Below the pieces are notes generated by a model, which made no database searches, had not been told where the DNA came from, and saw only the letters and a list, made by a program, of their open reading frames with translations. A stretch of DNA of 30,532 nt, from assembly GCA_002476495.1 (NCBI GenBank), contig DLKL01000028.1:1-30532 (forward strand), in the 5' to 3' direction. Position 1 is the stretch's first letter. Every line of letters begins with the position of its first letter. Shown in pieces: positions 1-8,204 of this stretch. Position numbers and translations under genes: made by a program. The DNA is from Lachnospiraceae bacterium UBA7589. GTDB taxonomy: Bacteria; Bacillota; Clostridia; Lachnospirales; Lachnospiraceae.

Positions 1-141
1 GGGCTGCTGTATCTGCTGGTTATATCCGGAAACTGTTAGATTTTGTGTCAGATTGTTCTCTTCGGTTGCTGATAAGGCCCATCCACATATAGGGCAAAAG
101 CCGTTTTCGTTCAAGGGATGTCCACATACATTACAATACAT
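1..141 (-). CDS. Zinc-ribbon protein, N-terminal fragment (runs off left edge)
   Basis: The minus strand opens at ATG 141-139 and stays open for 47 codons to the window edge. A strong CAGGAGGAG ribosome binding site lies at 144-153. The protein starts MYCNVCGHPL and has two CxxC pairs (C3/C6 and C16/C19), which form a short zinc ribbon of the kind found at the N terminus of many Firmicutes membrane or hypothetical proteins. Past residue 25 the sequence is polar and rich in N, T and Q (a linker). Only the ribbon can be named; the function depends on the missing C-terminal part. The gene is divergent from dtd. Confidence 0.7.
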   Translation of the reverse strand, partial: MYCNVCGHPLNENGFCPICGWALSATEENNLTQNLTVSGYNQQIQQP

Positions 142-213
142 ATGCTCCTCCTGTATATAATATAATTGTACTTATTGAAAATTACGAAAAACTATTATGA
201 ATAGCTCCCTAAA

Positions 214-222
214 ATTATATCA
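214..222 (-). promoter_or_regulatory. Extended -10 promoter for the zinc-ribbon gene
   Basis: Read on the minus strand this is TGATATAAT, a perfect TATAAT with the TGn extension. No good -35 lies 17 bases upstream, as is usual for extended -10 promoters. It would give a leader of about 65 bases before ATG 141. Inference from motif only. Confidence 0.45.
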
Positions 223-268
223 TAGTATTTTTGCAAAAGATATATTTTTTATTTTATTTAACTTAGGG

Positions 269-296
269 TTGTGCACTATATAAAAGCTGTTATAAA
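269..296 (+). promoter_or_regulatory. Candidate promoter of dtd
   Basis: The hexamers are TTGTGC at 269-274 and TATAAA at 291-296 with a 16-base spacer. A TGn extension (288-290) precedes the -10. The -35 is weak. The expected start of transcription lies about 20 bases before the dtd start codon. Confidence 0.4.
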
Positions 297-325
297 ATAA
301 AAAGAAAAAGAGCAGGAGAAAAATT

Positions 326-772
326 ATGAAACTAGTGATTCAGAGAGTACAGGAAGCCTGTGTAAGAGTTGAAGGAAAAGAAATCGGGAAAATAGAAAGG
401 GGATTGCTTGTGCTTTTGGGAGTTGGACAGGATGATACCCAAGAAATGGTTGACAGATATGTAGATAAGCTTATCAGACTTAGAATATTTGAAGACAGTA
501 ACGGAAAAACAAACCTTTCTGTGAAGGATATAATGGGAGAAATTATGGTTATATCCCAGTTTACTCTTTATGCTGACTGTAAAAAGGGTAACAGACCAAG
601 TTTTATTGCCGCAGGAGAACCAGATAAGGCAAAGAAGCTTTATGAATACTTTAAGGAGCAGGTTATAAATAAATATGGACATGTGGAGTGTGGTGAATTT
701 GGAGCTGACATGAAGGTTTCATTTATTAATGACGGACCATTTACGATTGTATGGGATAGCAGGGACTGGTAG
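326..772 (+). CDS. dtd: D-aminoacyl-tRNA deacylase
   Basis: This 148-residue protein is close to the usual length for bacterial DTD (about 145). The start MKLVIQRVQEACV is typical, and the family motif SQFTLYAD is at residues 77-84. The C-terminal Gly-cisPro motif is present as NDGPFT (G137-P138), where most homologues have GPVT. DTD is a cytoplasmic proofreading enzyme that hydrolyses D-aminoacyl-tRNAs (and Gly-tRNA-Ala), recycling the tRNA; catalysis is attributed to RNA and main-chain atoms, not to side chains. The start is supported by AGGAG at 314-318. It is followed by a terminator and so appears monocistronic here, although in many Firmicutes dtd sits beside relA. Confidence 0.95.
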   Translation: MKLVIQRVQEACVRVEGKEIGKIERGLLVLLGVGQDDTQEMVDRYVDKLIRLRIFEDSNGKTNLSVKDIMGEIMVISQFTLYADCKKGNRPSFIAAGEPDKAKKLYEYFKEQVINKYGHVECGEFGADMKVSFINDGPFTIVWDSRDW

Positions 773-795
773 AATTATAATAAAGGAAGCAGGAC

Positions 796-828
796 AAAAA
801 AAGAAAGCCTTGATTCAAAAGGCTTTTC
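796..828. terminator. Bidirectional rho-independent terminator between dtd and tRNA-Gly
   Basis: A perfect 8-bp stem (804-811 with 819-826) closes a 7-base loop. On the minus strand the hairpin is followed by a run of seven T (complement of A 796-802), so it terminates the tRNA transcript strongly. On the plus strand the tail is TTTT then CTAAA, a weaker stop for dtd. Confidence 0.75.
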
Positions 829-841
829 TAAAATAAATGAG

Positions 842-913
<72 letters not shown>

Positions 914-924
914 ATCTGTATAGC

Positions 925-938
925 GTGCTCTCAAGCAC
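925..938 (-). other. Small hairpin in the tRNA-Gly 5' leader
   Basis: GTGCT and AGCAC form a perfect 5-bp stem with a TGAG loop, read on the minus strand. It lies between the predicted transcription start (about 939) and the mature tRNA 5' end (913), so it would sit in the segment removed by RNase P. Confidence 0.4.
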
Positions 939-945
939 ATGACAT

Positions 946-974
946 ATATTATCATACCAATTTGCCTGTGTCAA
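946..974 (-). promoter_or_regulatory. Promoter of tRNA-Gly
   Basis: On the minus strand there is a consensus TTGACA (974-969), a 17-base spacer and TAATAT (951-946) preceded by TGA, which makes an extended -10. The strength fits a stable RNA gene. Confidence 0.7.
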
Positions 975-1097
975 TAAAAATTTTTAAAAAGTTTAATCAA
1001 AAAATGCCAAAAAGCAAATTACTATTTTCCCTTTTGTTTCCTATTGCTTTTCCGATTATTCTTAATAAAATATTAAATAACAAATTGTAAACTTATG

Positions 1098-1126
1098 TTG
1101 AAAAAAATAAAATGTATTTGTATAAT
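1098..1126 (+). promoter_or_regulatory. Promoter of the LTA-synthase-like gene
   Basis: TTGAAA at 1098-1103, a 17-base spacer and a perfect TATAAT at 1121-1126. The interval 914-1097 upstream holds only the tRNA promoter and AT-rich sequence. Confidence 0.7.
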
Positions 1127-1170
1127 GTACAAAGTATAATTAGAATTGTATTCTGTGAAAGGGACTGAAT

Positions 1171-3264
1171 ATGAGCTTTATAAAAAGACGAAAGAAAGAA
1201 TTTGATAATGAGTATATGGATAAATCGGAACCCCGGAATAATACTGATGTAACCGGGGAGGGTATGGATGACGAAAAAGAGTCAGCGGACACCCCAACAG
1301 GTGTTAAGGCAAAACTAAAAAAGATCTTTTTTTATTCGATACAAAGCTGGATTTTCAGATGCTTTTTGATTGCCTTTGCACTTGAACTTTTGGTAGAAAT
1401 ACTGGGGAGAAGGTCAATAACTAAGGGTATGGGCTTTCTGGTCTCCAATCCCATAGTATTTTTTTATAATGTATCTATCATATTTTTTACATTGCTATTT
1501 GCACTTTTCCTGCGAAAGAGGGTATTTGGCTTAATAATGATCAGTGCTCTTTGGATTACCTGTGGAATTGTTAATTTTGTAGTGCTGGGATATAGAGTTA
1601 CTCCTTTTGCCGCTATTGATTTTCTTATGATTTTTGATGTATTCAGCATGATAGATGTCTATCTTAGAAAGTGGCAGCAGATAGCAATAGTAGCATCTAT
1701 AATTGTTGCAATTATATTATTGGTTGTTTTGTTTAGAAAAACACCTAAATTTGAGGGACATAGGCATGTAAAGCGTACCATGCTTGCATGTATTCTTGTA
1801 TGGCTTGGAATTTCATTTTTTACAAGCTTTTCAGTCAGGCATAATATAATATCTGATGATTTTGCTAATTTAGGAGAGGCGTACAAGGATTACGGTTTTG
1901 CATATTGCTTTACCAACAGTATTATTGATAACGGCATTCACAAGCCGGAGGATTATTCTGAGGAGGCAATGGAAGAAATAAAGGAGGAGCTGGCTGATGT
2001 AAATCCTTCGGGGGTTGAGAAAAAACCTAATATTATAATTATCCAACTGGAATCTTTCTTTGACCCTAAGGACTTGATCGGTCTTGAACTTAGTACTGAC
2101 CCTGTGCCTAATTTTACCAGATTTAAGGCGGAGTATCCGTCAGGATATTTTACGGTTCCTGCTCTAGGAGCGGGTACTGCCAATACTGAATTTGAGGTGA
2201 TTACAGGATTAAGCTCAGGATTTTTCGGGGCCGGCGAATATCCGTATAAAACAACTGTCAATGATACTCCTGTGGAAAGCCTTTGCAGTATTTTAAAGAA
2301 GGAAGGTTATAACACCTTTGCCATTCACAATAATAAATCCTCCTTCTATGACAGAAAAAATGTATATGATGAGATGGGCTTTGATGCCTTTATTTCACTG
2401 GAATATATGTACGATGTGGAATACACATATAACGGCTGGGCAAAGGATATGGGTCTGGTAAAGGATATTATGAAATGCCTAAAAAAGACAGAAGGGCAGG
2501 ATTTTGTGTATACGATAAGTGTGCAGCCTCACGGCAGATATCCTGAGACTATGGATGACTGGGAGAATCATGTGGATGTAAGCTTTAGTGACGAATCTCT
2601 CACACCTGCTTATGATTATTATATTAATCAGATTTATGAGGTTGATATGATGATCGGAAGACTGGCAGAAGAACTCGACAAGATGGGAGAGGATTACGTT
2701 CTGGTGCTTTACGGAGACCATTTACCATCTCTTAATCTTACGCAGGATATGCTTCCTGAAAGTACTCTTTTCCAGACTGAATATGTAATAGTCAATAATA
2801 TTGGTATTGATATTGATGATGAGGATATTAAAGCAACACAGATATCTACAAAGCTTCTTGCCGCGTTAAATATACCATATGGATATGCACAGAAGGCCCA
2901 GCTATATTATGACAACGAGGTTGTTATGGAGAAGCTTGAAATGATAGCATATGATATGCTTTTTGGAAAAAAATATCTGTTTGATGGAGAATCACCTGTA
3001 CCTGAGTCAGATATGAGAATGGGTATAGATGACATAACTATAAGCACTGTAAAAGGCTACAGCGATCATATTGTTGTTTCGGGAAACAATTTTAATGAAT
3101 ACTCAGTTGTATATAAAAATGATAAAGCTTTAGATACCGTGTATGTCAATAAGAATACTCTTTATGTGGAGGATAAATCTGCAAAAGACGGTGATGAATT
3201 TTCTGTATGTCAGGTGGACAAATCGCATCATATACTGAGCAGCTCTGAGAAATTTGTTTACTAA
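1171..3264 (+). CDS. LTA synthase-like membrane phosphoglycerol transferase/sulfatase-fold protein
   Basis: The 697-residue protein has a charged cytoplasmic N terminus (1-50), about five or six membrane helices (within 53-222) and an extracellular alkaline-phosphatase/sulfatase-fold domain (about 285-615). Metal and catalytic signatures of the LtaS family are visible: QLES (E294), GAGTANTEF with T336 at the position of the LtaS nucleophilic threonine, HGRYP near 454-458 and YGDH (D516, H517). Such enzymes transfer glycerol phosphate or related groups to glycolipids or cell-surface polymers outside the membrane. Residues about 618-697 form an added beta-rich tail (VSGNNFNEYSVVY) that resembles an IPT/TIG-type domain and is not part of classical LtaS. 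Exact substrate unknown. The start is preceded by GAAAGGGA. It has its own promoter and appears monocistronic. Confidence 0.85.
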   Translation: MSFIKRRKKEFDNEYMDKSEPRNNTDVTGEGMDDEKESADTPTGVKAKLKKIFFYSIQSWIFRCFLIAFALELLVEILGRRSITKGMGFLVSNPIVFFYNVSIIFFTLLFALFLRKRVFGLIMISALWITCGIVNFVVLGYRVTPFAAIDFLMIFDVFSMIDVYLRKWQQIAIVASIIVAIILLVVLFRKTPKFEGHRHVKRTMLACILVWLGISFFTSFSVRHNIISDDFANLGEAYKDYGFAYCFTNSIIDNGIHKPEDYSEEAMEEIKEELADVNPSGVEKKPNIIIIQLESFFDPKDLIGLELSTDPVPNFTRFKAEYPSGYFTVPALGAGTANTEFEVITGLSSGFFGAGEYPYKTTVNDTPVESLCSILKKEGYNTFAIHNNKSSFYDRKNVYDEMGFDAFISLEYMYDVEYTYNGWAKDMGLVKDIMKCLKKTEGQDFVYTISVQPHGRYPETMDDWENHVDVSFSDESLTPAYDYYINQIYEVDMMIGRLAEELDKMGEDYVLVLYGDHLPSLNLTQDMLPESTLFQTEYVIVNNIGIDIDDEDIKATQISTKLLAALNIPYGYAQKAQLYYDNEVVMEKLEMIAYDMLFGKKYLFDGESPVPESDMRMGIDDITISTVKGYSDHIVVSGNNFNEYSVVYKNDKALDTVYVNKNTLYVEDKSAKDGDEFSVCQVDKSHHILSSSEKFVY

Positions 3265-3304
3265 TTTATAAAATATGTACCATACATTGTACAATTTTTA
3301 TAAA
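3265..3304 (+). terminator. AT-rich inverted repeat, probable weak terminator
   Basis: The arms 3265-3280 and 3289-3304 pair at 14 of 16 positions around an 8-base loop, with a T run in the 3' arm. It begins immediately after the stop codon of the LTA-synthase-like gene. The low GC content of the stem makes efficient termination uncertain. Confidence 0.4.
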
Positions 3305-3328
3305 TAGCAAAAATTACTAAATTTGTGT

Positions 3329-3357
3329 TTGAATAGTGAAAACAAATATAGTATAAT
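3329..3357 (+). promoter_or_regulatory. Promoter of the cheX-guaB operon
   Basis: TTGAAT at 3329-3334, a 17-base spacer and a perfect TATAAT at 3352-3357, about 45 bases before the cheX start. Confidence 0.7.
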
Positions 3358-3402
3358 GTAATGCTATATAGGAAGATGACTATTATTTAAGGAGCAGGAT
3401 AC

Positions 3403-3882
3403 ATGAAACCCACCATAGATGTCAGACATATTAATCCATTTTTACAATCCAGTATAGCTATTATGGAAAGTGTTACTCATTTGAAGCTGCTGGTAGGAAA
3501 GCCTGAGGCTACAGATTTTAAGCTTAAAGATACGACATATGCTATTCAGGTAGGTGTTGTGGGAGAGATGAAGGGGCAGGTTGTACTTGCCATGACTGAT
3601 GAAAATGCCAGGGACATTGCATCAAGGATGATGTTTGGTATGCCTGTTAACGAGATTGACGAGATGTCTGCATCGGCTCTTAATGAGCTTGGTAATATGA
3701 TTATGGGTAATACTGCAACGATTTTCTCTACTCTTGGTATATTAATAGACATTACACCACCTCTTGCGGTTCAGGGAAATGATATTGTGTTAAGGTCTGA
3801 TGTGGACGGTATTAAGGTTCCTCTTATGTACGGTGGAAAGTCCTATATAAATTTATATATATGTGTTTACCAGGACAAATAA
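3403..3882 (+). CDS. cheX: CheX-type chemotaxis phosphatase
   Basis: The 159-residue protein matches the CheC/CheX/FliY fold. It has a GEMKGQVVLAM strand-turn (residues 54-64) and the single active helix SALNELGNMIMGN, which gives the ExxN catalytic pair E95/N98. CheX homologues dephosphorylate CheY-P; one ExxN motif per chain fits CheX rather than CheC, which has two. AAGGAG precedes the ATG. It is 22 bases upstream of guaB and no terminator separates them, so a housekeeping nucleotide gene shares its transcript. No CheY or CheA lies next to it; the nearest CheY here is at 16283. Confidence 0.85.
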   Translation: MKPTIDVRHINPFLQSSIAIMESVTHLKLLVGKPEATDFKLKDTTYAIQVGVVGEMKGQVVLAMTDENARDIASRMMFGMPVNEIDEMSASALNELGNMIMGNTATIFSTLGILIDITPPLAVQGNDIVLRSDVDGIKVPLMYGGKSYINLYICVYQDK

Positions 3883-3904
3883 AAAAGAGAAAGGACAAAA
3901 TGAA

Positions 3905-5356
3905 ATGGGAAAGATCATTGGTGAAGGAATAACCTTTGATGACGTACTTCTGGTACCTCAGTTTTCAAGTGTTATTCCGAATGACGTAAAACTTACAACG
4001 CAGCTTACAAAAAACATTACTTTGAACATTCCTCTTATGAGTGCAGGTATGGATACCGTAACTGAGCACAGAATGGCTATAGCCATGGCAAGACAGGGTG
4101 GCATAGGAGTTATTCATAAGAATATGTCTATCCAGCAACAGGCTGAAGAGGTGGATAAGGTTAAACGTTCAGAGAATGGTGTAATATCCGATCCATTTTC
4201 TCTTTCACCTGAACATACATTAGATGATGCGGACAAGCTTATGGCCAAATTCAGAATATCCGGTGTTCCGATTACTGAAAAAGGAAAGCTTGTTGGCATA
4301 ATAACTAACAGAGATCTTAAATTTGAAACAGATTATTCAAAGAAAATTAAAGAGTCTATGACATCCGAAGGACTTATAACTGCAAGAGAGGGTATTACCC
4401 TTGAAGAAGCAAAGGCAATTCTTGCAAAGGCACGTAAGGAAAAGCTTCCTATTGTGGATGAAAACATGATGCTGAAGGGACTCATTACAATAAAGGATAT
4501 CGAGAAGCAGATTAAGTATCCTAATGCGGCTAAGGATTCACAGGGAAGACTTTTGTGTGCAGCTGCAGTAGGCGTTACACCTGATATTTGTGACAGAGTG
4601 GACGAGCTTGTGGCAGCAAAGGTTGATGCTATTGTTATAGATACAGCTCATGGCCATTCTGAAAATGTATTAAAAACCTTTAAAATGATTAAGGAAAAAT
4701 ATCCGGATCTTGACGTTATTGCCGGTAATGTTGCTACAAGAAGTGGTACCCAGGCTATGATTGATATGGGTGTTGATGCGGTTAAGATAGGCATTGGACC
4801 GGGTTCAATATGTACAACAAGAATAGTTGCCGGTATAGGTGTTCCACAGATTACTGCTATTATGGAAGCATATGAGGCAGCCCGGACAGCAGGAATTCCT
4901 GTTATTGCGGACGGAGGAATAAAATATTCGGGAGATATTACCAAGGCTCTGGCAGCAGGTGCCAATGTATGTATGATGGGCAGCCTTTTTGCCGGTACTG
5001 ATGAAAGTCCTGGAGATTTTGAACTTTATCAGGGACGTAAGTATAAGGTATATAGAGGAATGGGTTCTATTGCAGCTATGGAATGTGGAAGCAAGGACAG
5101 ATATTTCCAGACTAATGCCAAGAAGCTTGTACCTGAAGGAGTCGAGGGCAGAGTTGCTTACAAGGGTTCTGTTGAGGATGCTGTATTCCAGCTTATCGGA
5201 GGACTGAGAGCAGGTATGGGATATTGTGGAGCAAGAACAATTGAAGAGCTTCATGAGAAGGCGGAATTTGTCAAGATTTCAGCCGCTTCTCTTAAGGAAA
5301 GCCATCCACATGACATCCAGATAACAAAGGAAGCACCTAATTACAGTGTCGAATAA
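3905..5356 (+). CDS. guaB: Inosine-5'-monophosphate dehydrogenase
   Basis: IMPDH oxidises IMP to XMP with NAD+, the first committed step of GMP synthesis. The start is set at ATG 3905 (MGKIIGEGITFDDVLL), giving the usual 483 residues; the open frame extends upstream into cheX but lacks a ribosome site there, whereas AAAGGA precedes 3905. Two CBS domains occupy about residues 95-205. The catalytic loop GIGPGSICTTR holds Cys303, followed by the GMGSIAAM region and an RYFQ flap. All core residues seem intact. It is the second gene of the cheX operon and is followed directly by a strong terminator. Confidence 0.97.
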   Translation: MGKIIGEGITFDDVLLVPQFSSVIPNDVKLTTQLTKNITLNIPLMSAGMDTVTEHRMAIAMARQGGIGVIHKNMSIQQQAEEVDKVKRSENGVISDPFSLSPEHTLDDADKLMAKFRISGVPITEKGKLVGIITNRDLKFETDYSKKIKESMTSEGLITAREGITLEEAKAILAKARKEKLPIVDENMMLKGLITIKDIEKQIKYPNAAKDSQGRLLCAAAVGVTPDICDRVDELVAAKVDAIVIDTAHGHSENVLKTFKMIKEKYPDLDVIAGNVATRSGTQAMIDMGVDAVKIGIGPGSICTTRIVAGIGVPQITAIMEAYEAARTAGIPVIADGGIKYSGDITKALAAGANVCMMGSLFAGTDESPGDFELYQGRKYKVYRGMGSIAAMECGSKDRYFQTNAKKLVPEGVEGRVAYKGSVEDAVFQLIGGLRAGMGYCGARTIEELHEKAEFVKISAASLKESHPHDIQITKEAPNYSVE

Positions 5357-5372
5357 TAAATAATTGCAATAC

Positions 5373-5411
5373 AAAAAGCTCTTAAGGCATAATCTGCTTT
5401 AAGGGCTTTTT
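5373..5411 (+). terminator. Rho-independent terminator after guaB
   Basis: A 13-bp stem (5373-5385 with 5399-5411, one G-U pair) encloses a 13-base loop, and the 3' arm ends in TTTTT. It lies 16 bases past the guaB stop. Confidence 0.85.
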
Positions 5412-5448
5412 GCTGTATCACAAATACTGATATGTATTTGAAAAAGTG

Positions 5449-5477
5449 TGGACAAAAAAGAAAATGCATGTTATATT
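5449..5477 (+). promoter_or_regulatory. Promoter of the pantothenate operon
   Basis: TGGACA at 5449-5454, a 17-base spacer and TATATT at 5472-5477, with TG at 5469-5470 making an extended -10. It lies about 85 bases upstream of the first pan gene. No riboswitch was recognised in that leader. Confidence 0.6.
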
Positions 5478-5567
5478 TGCACATGGATGGTATTCTGATG
5501 AAACCATACCGGAAAATAAAGAAAATCAGTTCCGAAAGCTTAAAATATGCCGGAGGGAGATGATAGT

Positions 5568-6437
5568 ATGACGATTGGATTTATTGGTGCCGGAAAAATG
5601 GGCTTTACCCTTGGTAAGCATTTAAAGCTTTATGAAGATAAGGTTATTATTGAAGGAGAAAAGGCATATCGTGTTGCCGGTTTTTACAGCCGGACAGCAA
5701 AAAGTGCAAGACAGGCGGCAGAATTTACTGATACTAATTACTATGAAAGCATTGAAGAACTGGTGAAAGATTGTGACGCGTTGATAATTACTGTTCCGGA
5801 TGGACAGATATACTCTGTCTTTTGTGAACTTAAGGCCCTTGGCAGGAATATAGAGGGCAGGCTGATCATTCATACTAGTGGGGCTCTTTCCTCACAGATT
5901 TTTTCTGGTACGGATGGGATTTATCCTTATTCAGTACATCCAATATATGCAGTCAGTTCAAAAACTGAATCCTATAAGAATTTCAGACAATGTTTTATTA
6001 CAATTGAAGGACATGAAAAATATATACATTTTCTTGAGGATATCTTTAAGTGTATTGGACACAGTGTAAAGCTGATATCTGAGAGAGATAAGGTAAAATA
6101 TCACAGCGGAGCTGTATTTGTAAGTAATCTTGTAATTGCTCTTTACGAGATGGGTGTTGAATTACTTACGCAGTGTGGTTTTGAGAAAGCTGAGGCAGAG
6201 ACCGCGCTGAAGCCGTTGTTCATTAACAACAGCAACAGACTTTTCAATACAACGCCTGCAGAGGCACTGACAGGTCCGGTTGAAAGGTGTGATACAGAGA
6301 CAGTAAGAAAGCATCTTGATGTATTAGCAGATGAGTACAGGGATATTTACAGACAATTGTCCTTAAAGCTGGTTAAGATTGCTGCTTCTAAAGGGAAATC
6401 CGATTATGAAGATATGAAAAGAATACTAAATAGCTGA
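5568..6437 (+). CDS. panG: Rossmann/DUF2520 dehydrogenase, candidate ketopantoate reductase (PanG type)
   Basis: The 289-residue protein has an N-terminal NAD(P)-binding Rossmann fold (GFIGAGKMG, residues 3-11) and a C-terminal all-helical DUF2520 domain. It contains the SGALSS and HPIYA segments typical of the family and K/N residues in the helical domain (VSNLVIALYE). Ketopantoate reductase is the one step of pantothenate synthesis not otherwise encoded between panB and coaBC. From memory, PanG of Francisella, with relatives in Clostridioides and Enterococcus, is an alternative ketopantoate reductase of this general type. The operon position supports that role here. The start is at ATG 5568 because GGAGGGAG ends 8 bases upstream; an ATG at 5547 precedes that site. 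Function is inferred from context. Confidence 0.7.
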   Translation: MTIGFIGAGKMGFTLGKHLKLYEDKVIIEGEKAYRVAGFYSRTAKSARQAAEFTDTNYYESIEELVKDCDALIITVPDGQIYSVFCELKALGRNIEGRLIIHTSGALSSQIFSGTDGIYPYSVHPIYAVSSKTESYKNFRQCFITIEGHEKYIHFLEDIFKCIGHSVKLISERDKVKYHSGAVFVSNLVIALYEMGVELLTQCGFEKAEAETALKPLFINNSNRLFNTTPAEALTGPVERCDTETVRKHLDVLADEYRDIYRQLSLKLVKIAASKGKSDYEDMKRILNS

Positions 6438-6455
6438 TTGTAAAGGAGAAAGGGA

Positions 6456-7283
6456 ATGAAAAAGACAGTAGTTACATTTGAAAAAGCAAAAGAAAACAAG
6501 GAAAAGCTTACCATGCTGACAGCATATGATTATTCAACAGCAAAGCTTATTGATCAGGCCGGAATAGATTCTATTCTTGTAGGGGATTCTCTTGGAAATG
6601 TGGTTCTTGGATATGAGGATACTCTGTCAGTTACGGTTGATGATATGATACATCATGGAAGGGCTGTGGCAAGAGGAGCAAAGGAGGCGCTGGTTGTTAT
6701 AGATATGCCATTTATGTCATACCAGACTTCTGTTTATGATGCAGTATATAATGCAGGAAGGCTTATGAAGGAGGGCCGTGCCCAGGCTGTGAAGCTTGAG
6801 GGGGGAAAAGAGGTTGTTCCTCAGATAAAGGCTATTACCCAGGCAGGAATACCTGTTATGGGACATTTAGGACTGACACCACAAAGTATAAATGCCTTTG
6901 GCGGCTTTAAAGTACAGGGTAAATCACAGGAGGCAGCACAAAGGCTTATCGAAGATGCATTAGCTCTTCAGGAAGCCGGAGCATTTTCCATCGTTCTGGA
7001 ATGTGTTCCCGATAAGCTGGCAAAATTAATAACTGAAAAACTCAGTATTCCAACTATAGGAATTGGGGCGGGAGCATACTGCGACGGGCAGGTTCTTGTA
7101 TATGCAGATATGCTTGGAATGTTTAACGATTTTACCCCAAAATTTGTGAAAAGGTTTGCTGATACGGGAGCTGTGATGAAGGAAGCTTTCCAAAAATACA
7201 ATCAGGAGGTAAAGAACGGAGTTTATCCGGGGGCTGAGCATACCTACGGCATCAGTGATGAGATAATTGAAAAGTTGTACTAA
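6456..7283 (+). CDS. panB: 3-methyl-2-oxobutanoate hydroxymethyltransferase
   Basis: PanB makes ketopantoate from alpha-ketoisovalerate and 5,10-methylene-tetrahydrofolate in the cytoplasm, the first committed step of pantothenate synthesis. The 275-residue length is normal. The conserved start of the barrel (LTAYDYSTAKLIDQAG), the metal-binding LVGDSLGNV and the GHLGLTPQS and GIGAG segments are all present. AAAGGAG lies just before the ATG. It follows the candidate ketopantoate reductase by 18 bases and precedes panC by 40 bases in the same transcription unit. Confidence 0.97.
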   Translation: MKKTVVTFEKAKENKEKLTMLTAYDYSTAKLIDQAGIDSILVGDSLGNVVLGYEDTLSVTVDDMIHHGRAVARGAKEALVVIDMPFMSYQTSVYDAVYNAGRLMKEGRAQAVKLEGGKEVVPQIKAITQAGIPVMGHLGLTPQSINAFGGFKVQGKSQEAAQRLIEDALALQEAGAFSIVLECVPDKLAKLITEKLSIPTIGIGAGAYCDGQVLVYADMLGMFNDFTPKFVKRFADTGAVMKEAFQKYNQEVKNGVYPGAEHTYGISDEIIEKLY

Positions 7284-7323
7284 CAATACTATATAAAAAG
7301 ATATTGATACGGAGGAATGTATT

Positions 7324-8172
7324 ATGGAAATAGTAACTAAAAAGAGTCAGGTAAAGGATATTGTAAGTAAGTGGAGAAAGGATGGCCTTTCCGTAGGACT
7401 TGTACCTACAATGGGATATTTGCATGAGGGCCATGAGAGCCTGATAAAAAGGGCTGTTCAGGAAAATGACAGAGTTGTAGTCAGTATATTTGTCAATCCT
7501 ATGCAATTTGGTCCAAAGGAGGATCTTGCCACATACCCAAGAGATATAGAAGCAGACGGAAAGCTATGCGATGATGCAGGTGCAGCGCTTATTTTTCATC
7601 CTGAACCGGAAGAAATGTATGAAGAAGGCTTTTGCTCCTTTGTGGATATGACAGGTCTTACCAATGCGTTATGCGGACTTTCAAGACCGGTTCATTTCAG
7701 AGGAGTATGTACAGTAGTAAACAAGCTTTTTAATATTGTAAAGCCTGACAGAGCTTACTTTGGAGAAAAGGATGCCCAGCAGCTGGCAGTAGTTAAAAGA
7801 ATGGTTAAGGACCTTGATATGGGAATTACTATTGTAGGCTGTCCTATTATAAGGGAGGCGGACGGACTGGCCAGAAGCTCAAGAAACACATATCTTTCCC
7901 AGGAGGGAAGACAGGCAGCATTAGTTCTGTCCAGGTCAATATTCATGGGTAAAAAGATGATAGAAGATGGTGAAAGAAATCCTGAAGCAATAAAAAAAGC
8001 TATGAGAGAGCTTATTGGTAGGGAACCAATGGCAAGGACAGACTATGTTGAGATAGTCAATGCTGCAACTATGAAGAGTGTGGATGTTATTGAAGGAGAT
8101 ATACTTTGTGCAATAGCTGTATATATAGGAGATGAAGCAAGGCTTATAGACAACTTCATGATTACAGTATAA
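7324..8172 (+). CDS. panC: Pantothenate synthetase
   Basis: PanC joins pantoate and beta-alanine with ATP cleavage to AMP. The 282 residues carry the nucleotidyltransferase HxGH motif (HEGH, 34-37) in VPTMGYLHEGHESL, the FGEKDAQQL segment and the KMSKS-like SSRNTYLS segment. GGAGG lies 7 bases before the ATG. It is the central gene of the pan operon; its two substrates come from the upstream panB/reductase pair and the downstream panD. Confidence 0.97.
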   Translation: MEIVTKKSQVKDIVSKWRKDGLSVGLVPTMGYLHEGHESLIKRAVQENDRVVVSIFVNPMQFGPKEDLATYPRDIEADGKLCDDAGAALIFHPEPEEMYEEGFCSFVDMTGLTNALCGLSRPVHFRGVCTVVNKLFNIVKPDRAYFGEKDAQQLAVVKRMVKDLDMGITIVGCPIIREADGLARSSRNTYLSQEGRQAALVLSRSIFMGKKMIEDGERNPEAIKKAMRELIGREPMARTDYVEIVNAATMKSVDVIEGDILCAIAVYIGDEARLIDNFMITV

Positions 8173-8204
8173 AATACATTCAATACATTTTTTGGAGGAC
8201 ACAT

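Noticed and set aside
332..682. Long minus-strand open frames opposite dtd, purL, guaB and the ABC genes.
   Set aside because: They lack ribosome sites and have low-complexity or cysteine/serine-rich translations typical of antisense shadows of real genes.
3863..3904. An upstream extension of guaB starting at ATG 3863 (14 extra residues).
   Set aside because: It overlaps the end of cheX, has no ribosome site, and the family begins at MGKIIGEGITFDDV, encoded from 3905 behind AAAGGA.
5464..5571. A 35-codon ORF beginning MHVIFAHGWYSDE that ends in an ATGA overlap with the candidate panG start, a possible leader peptide.
   Set aside because: It has no ribosome binding site, and the best promoter -10 (5472-5477) lies inside it, so its first codons would not be transcribed from that promoter.
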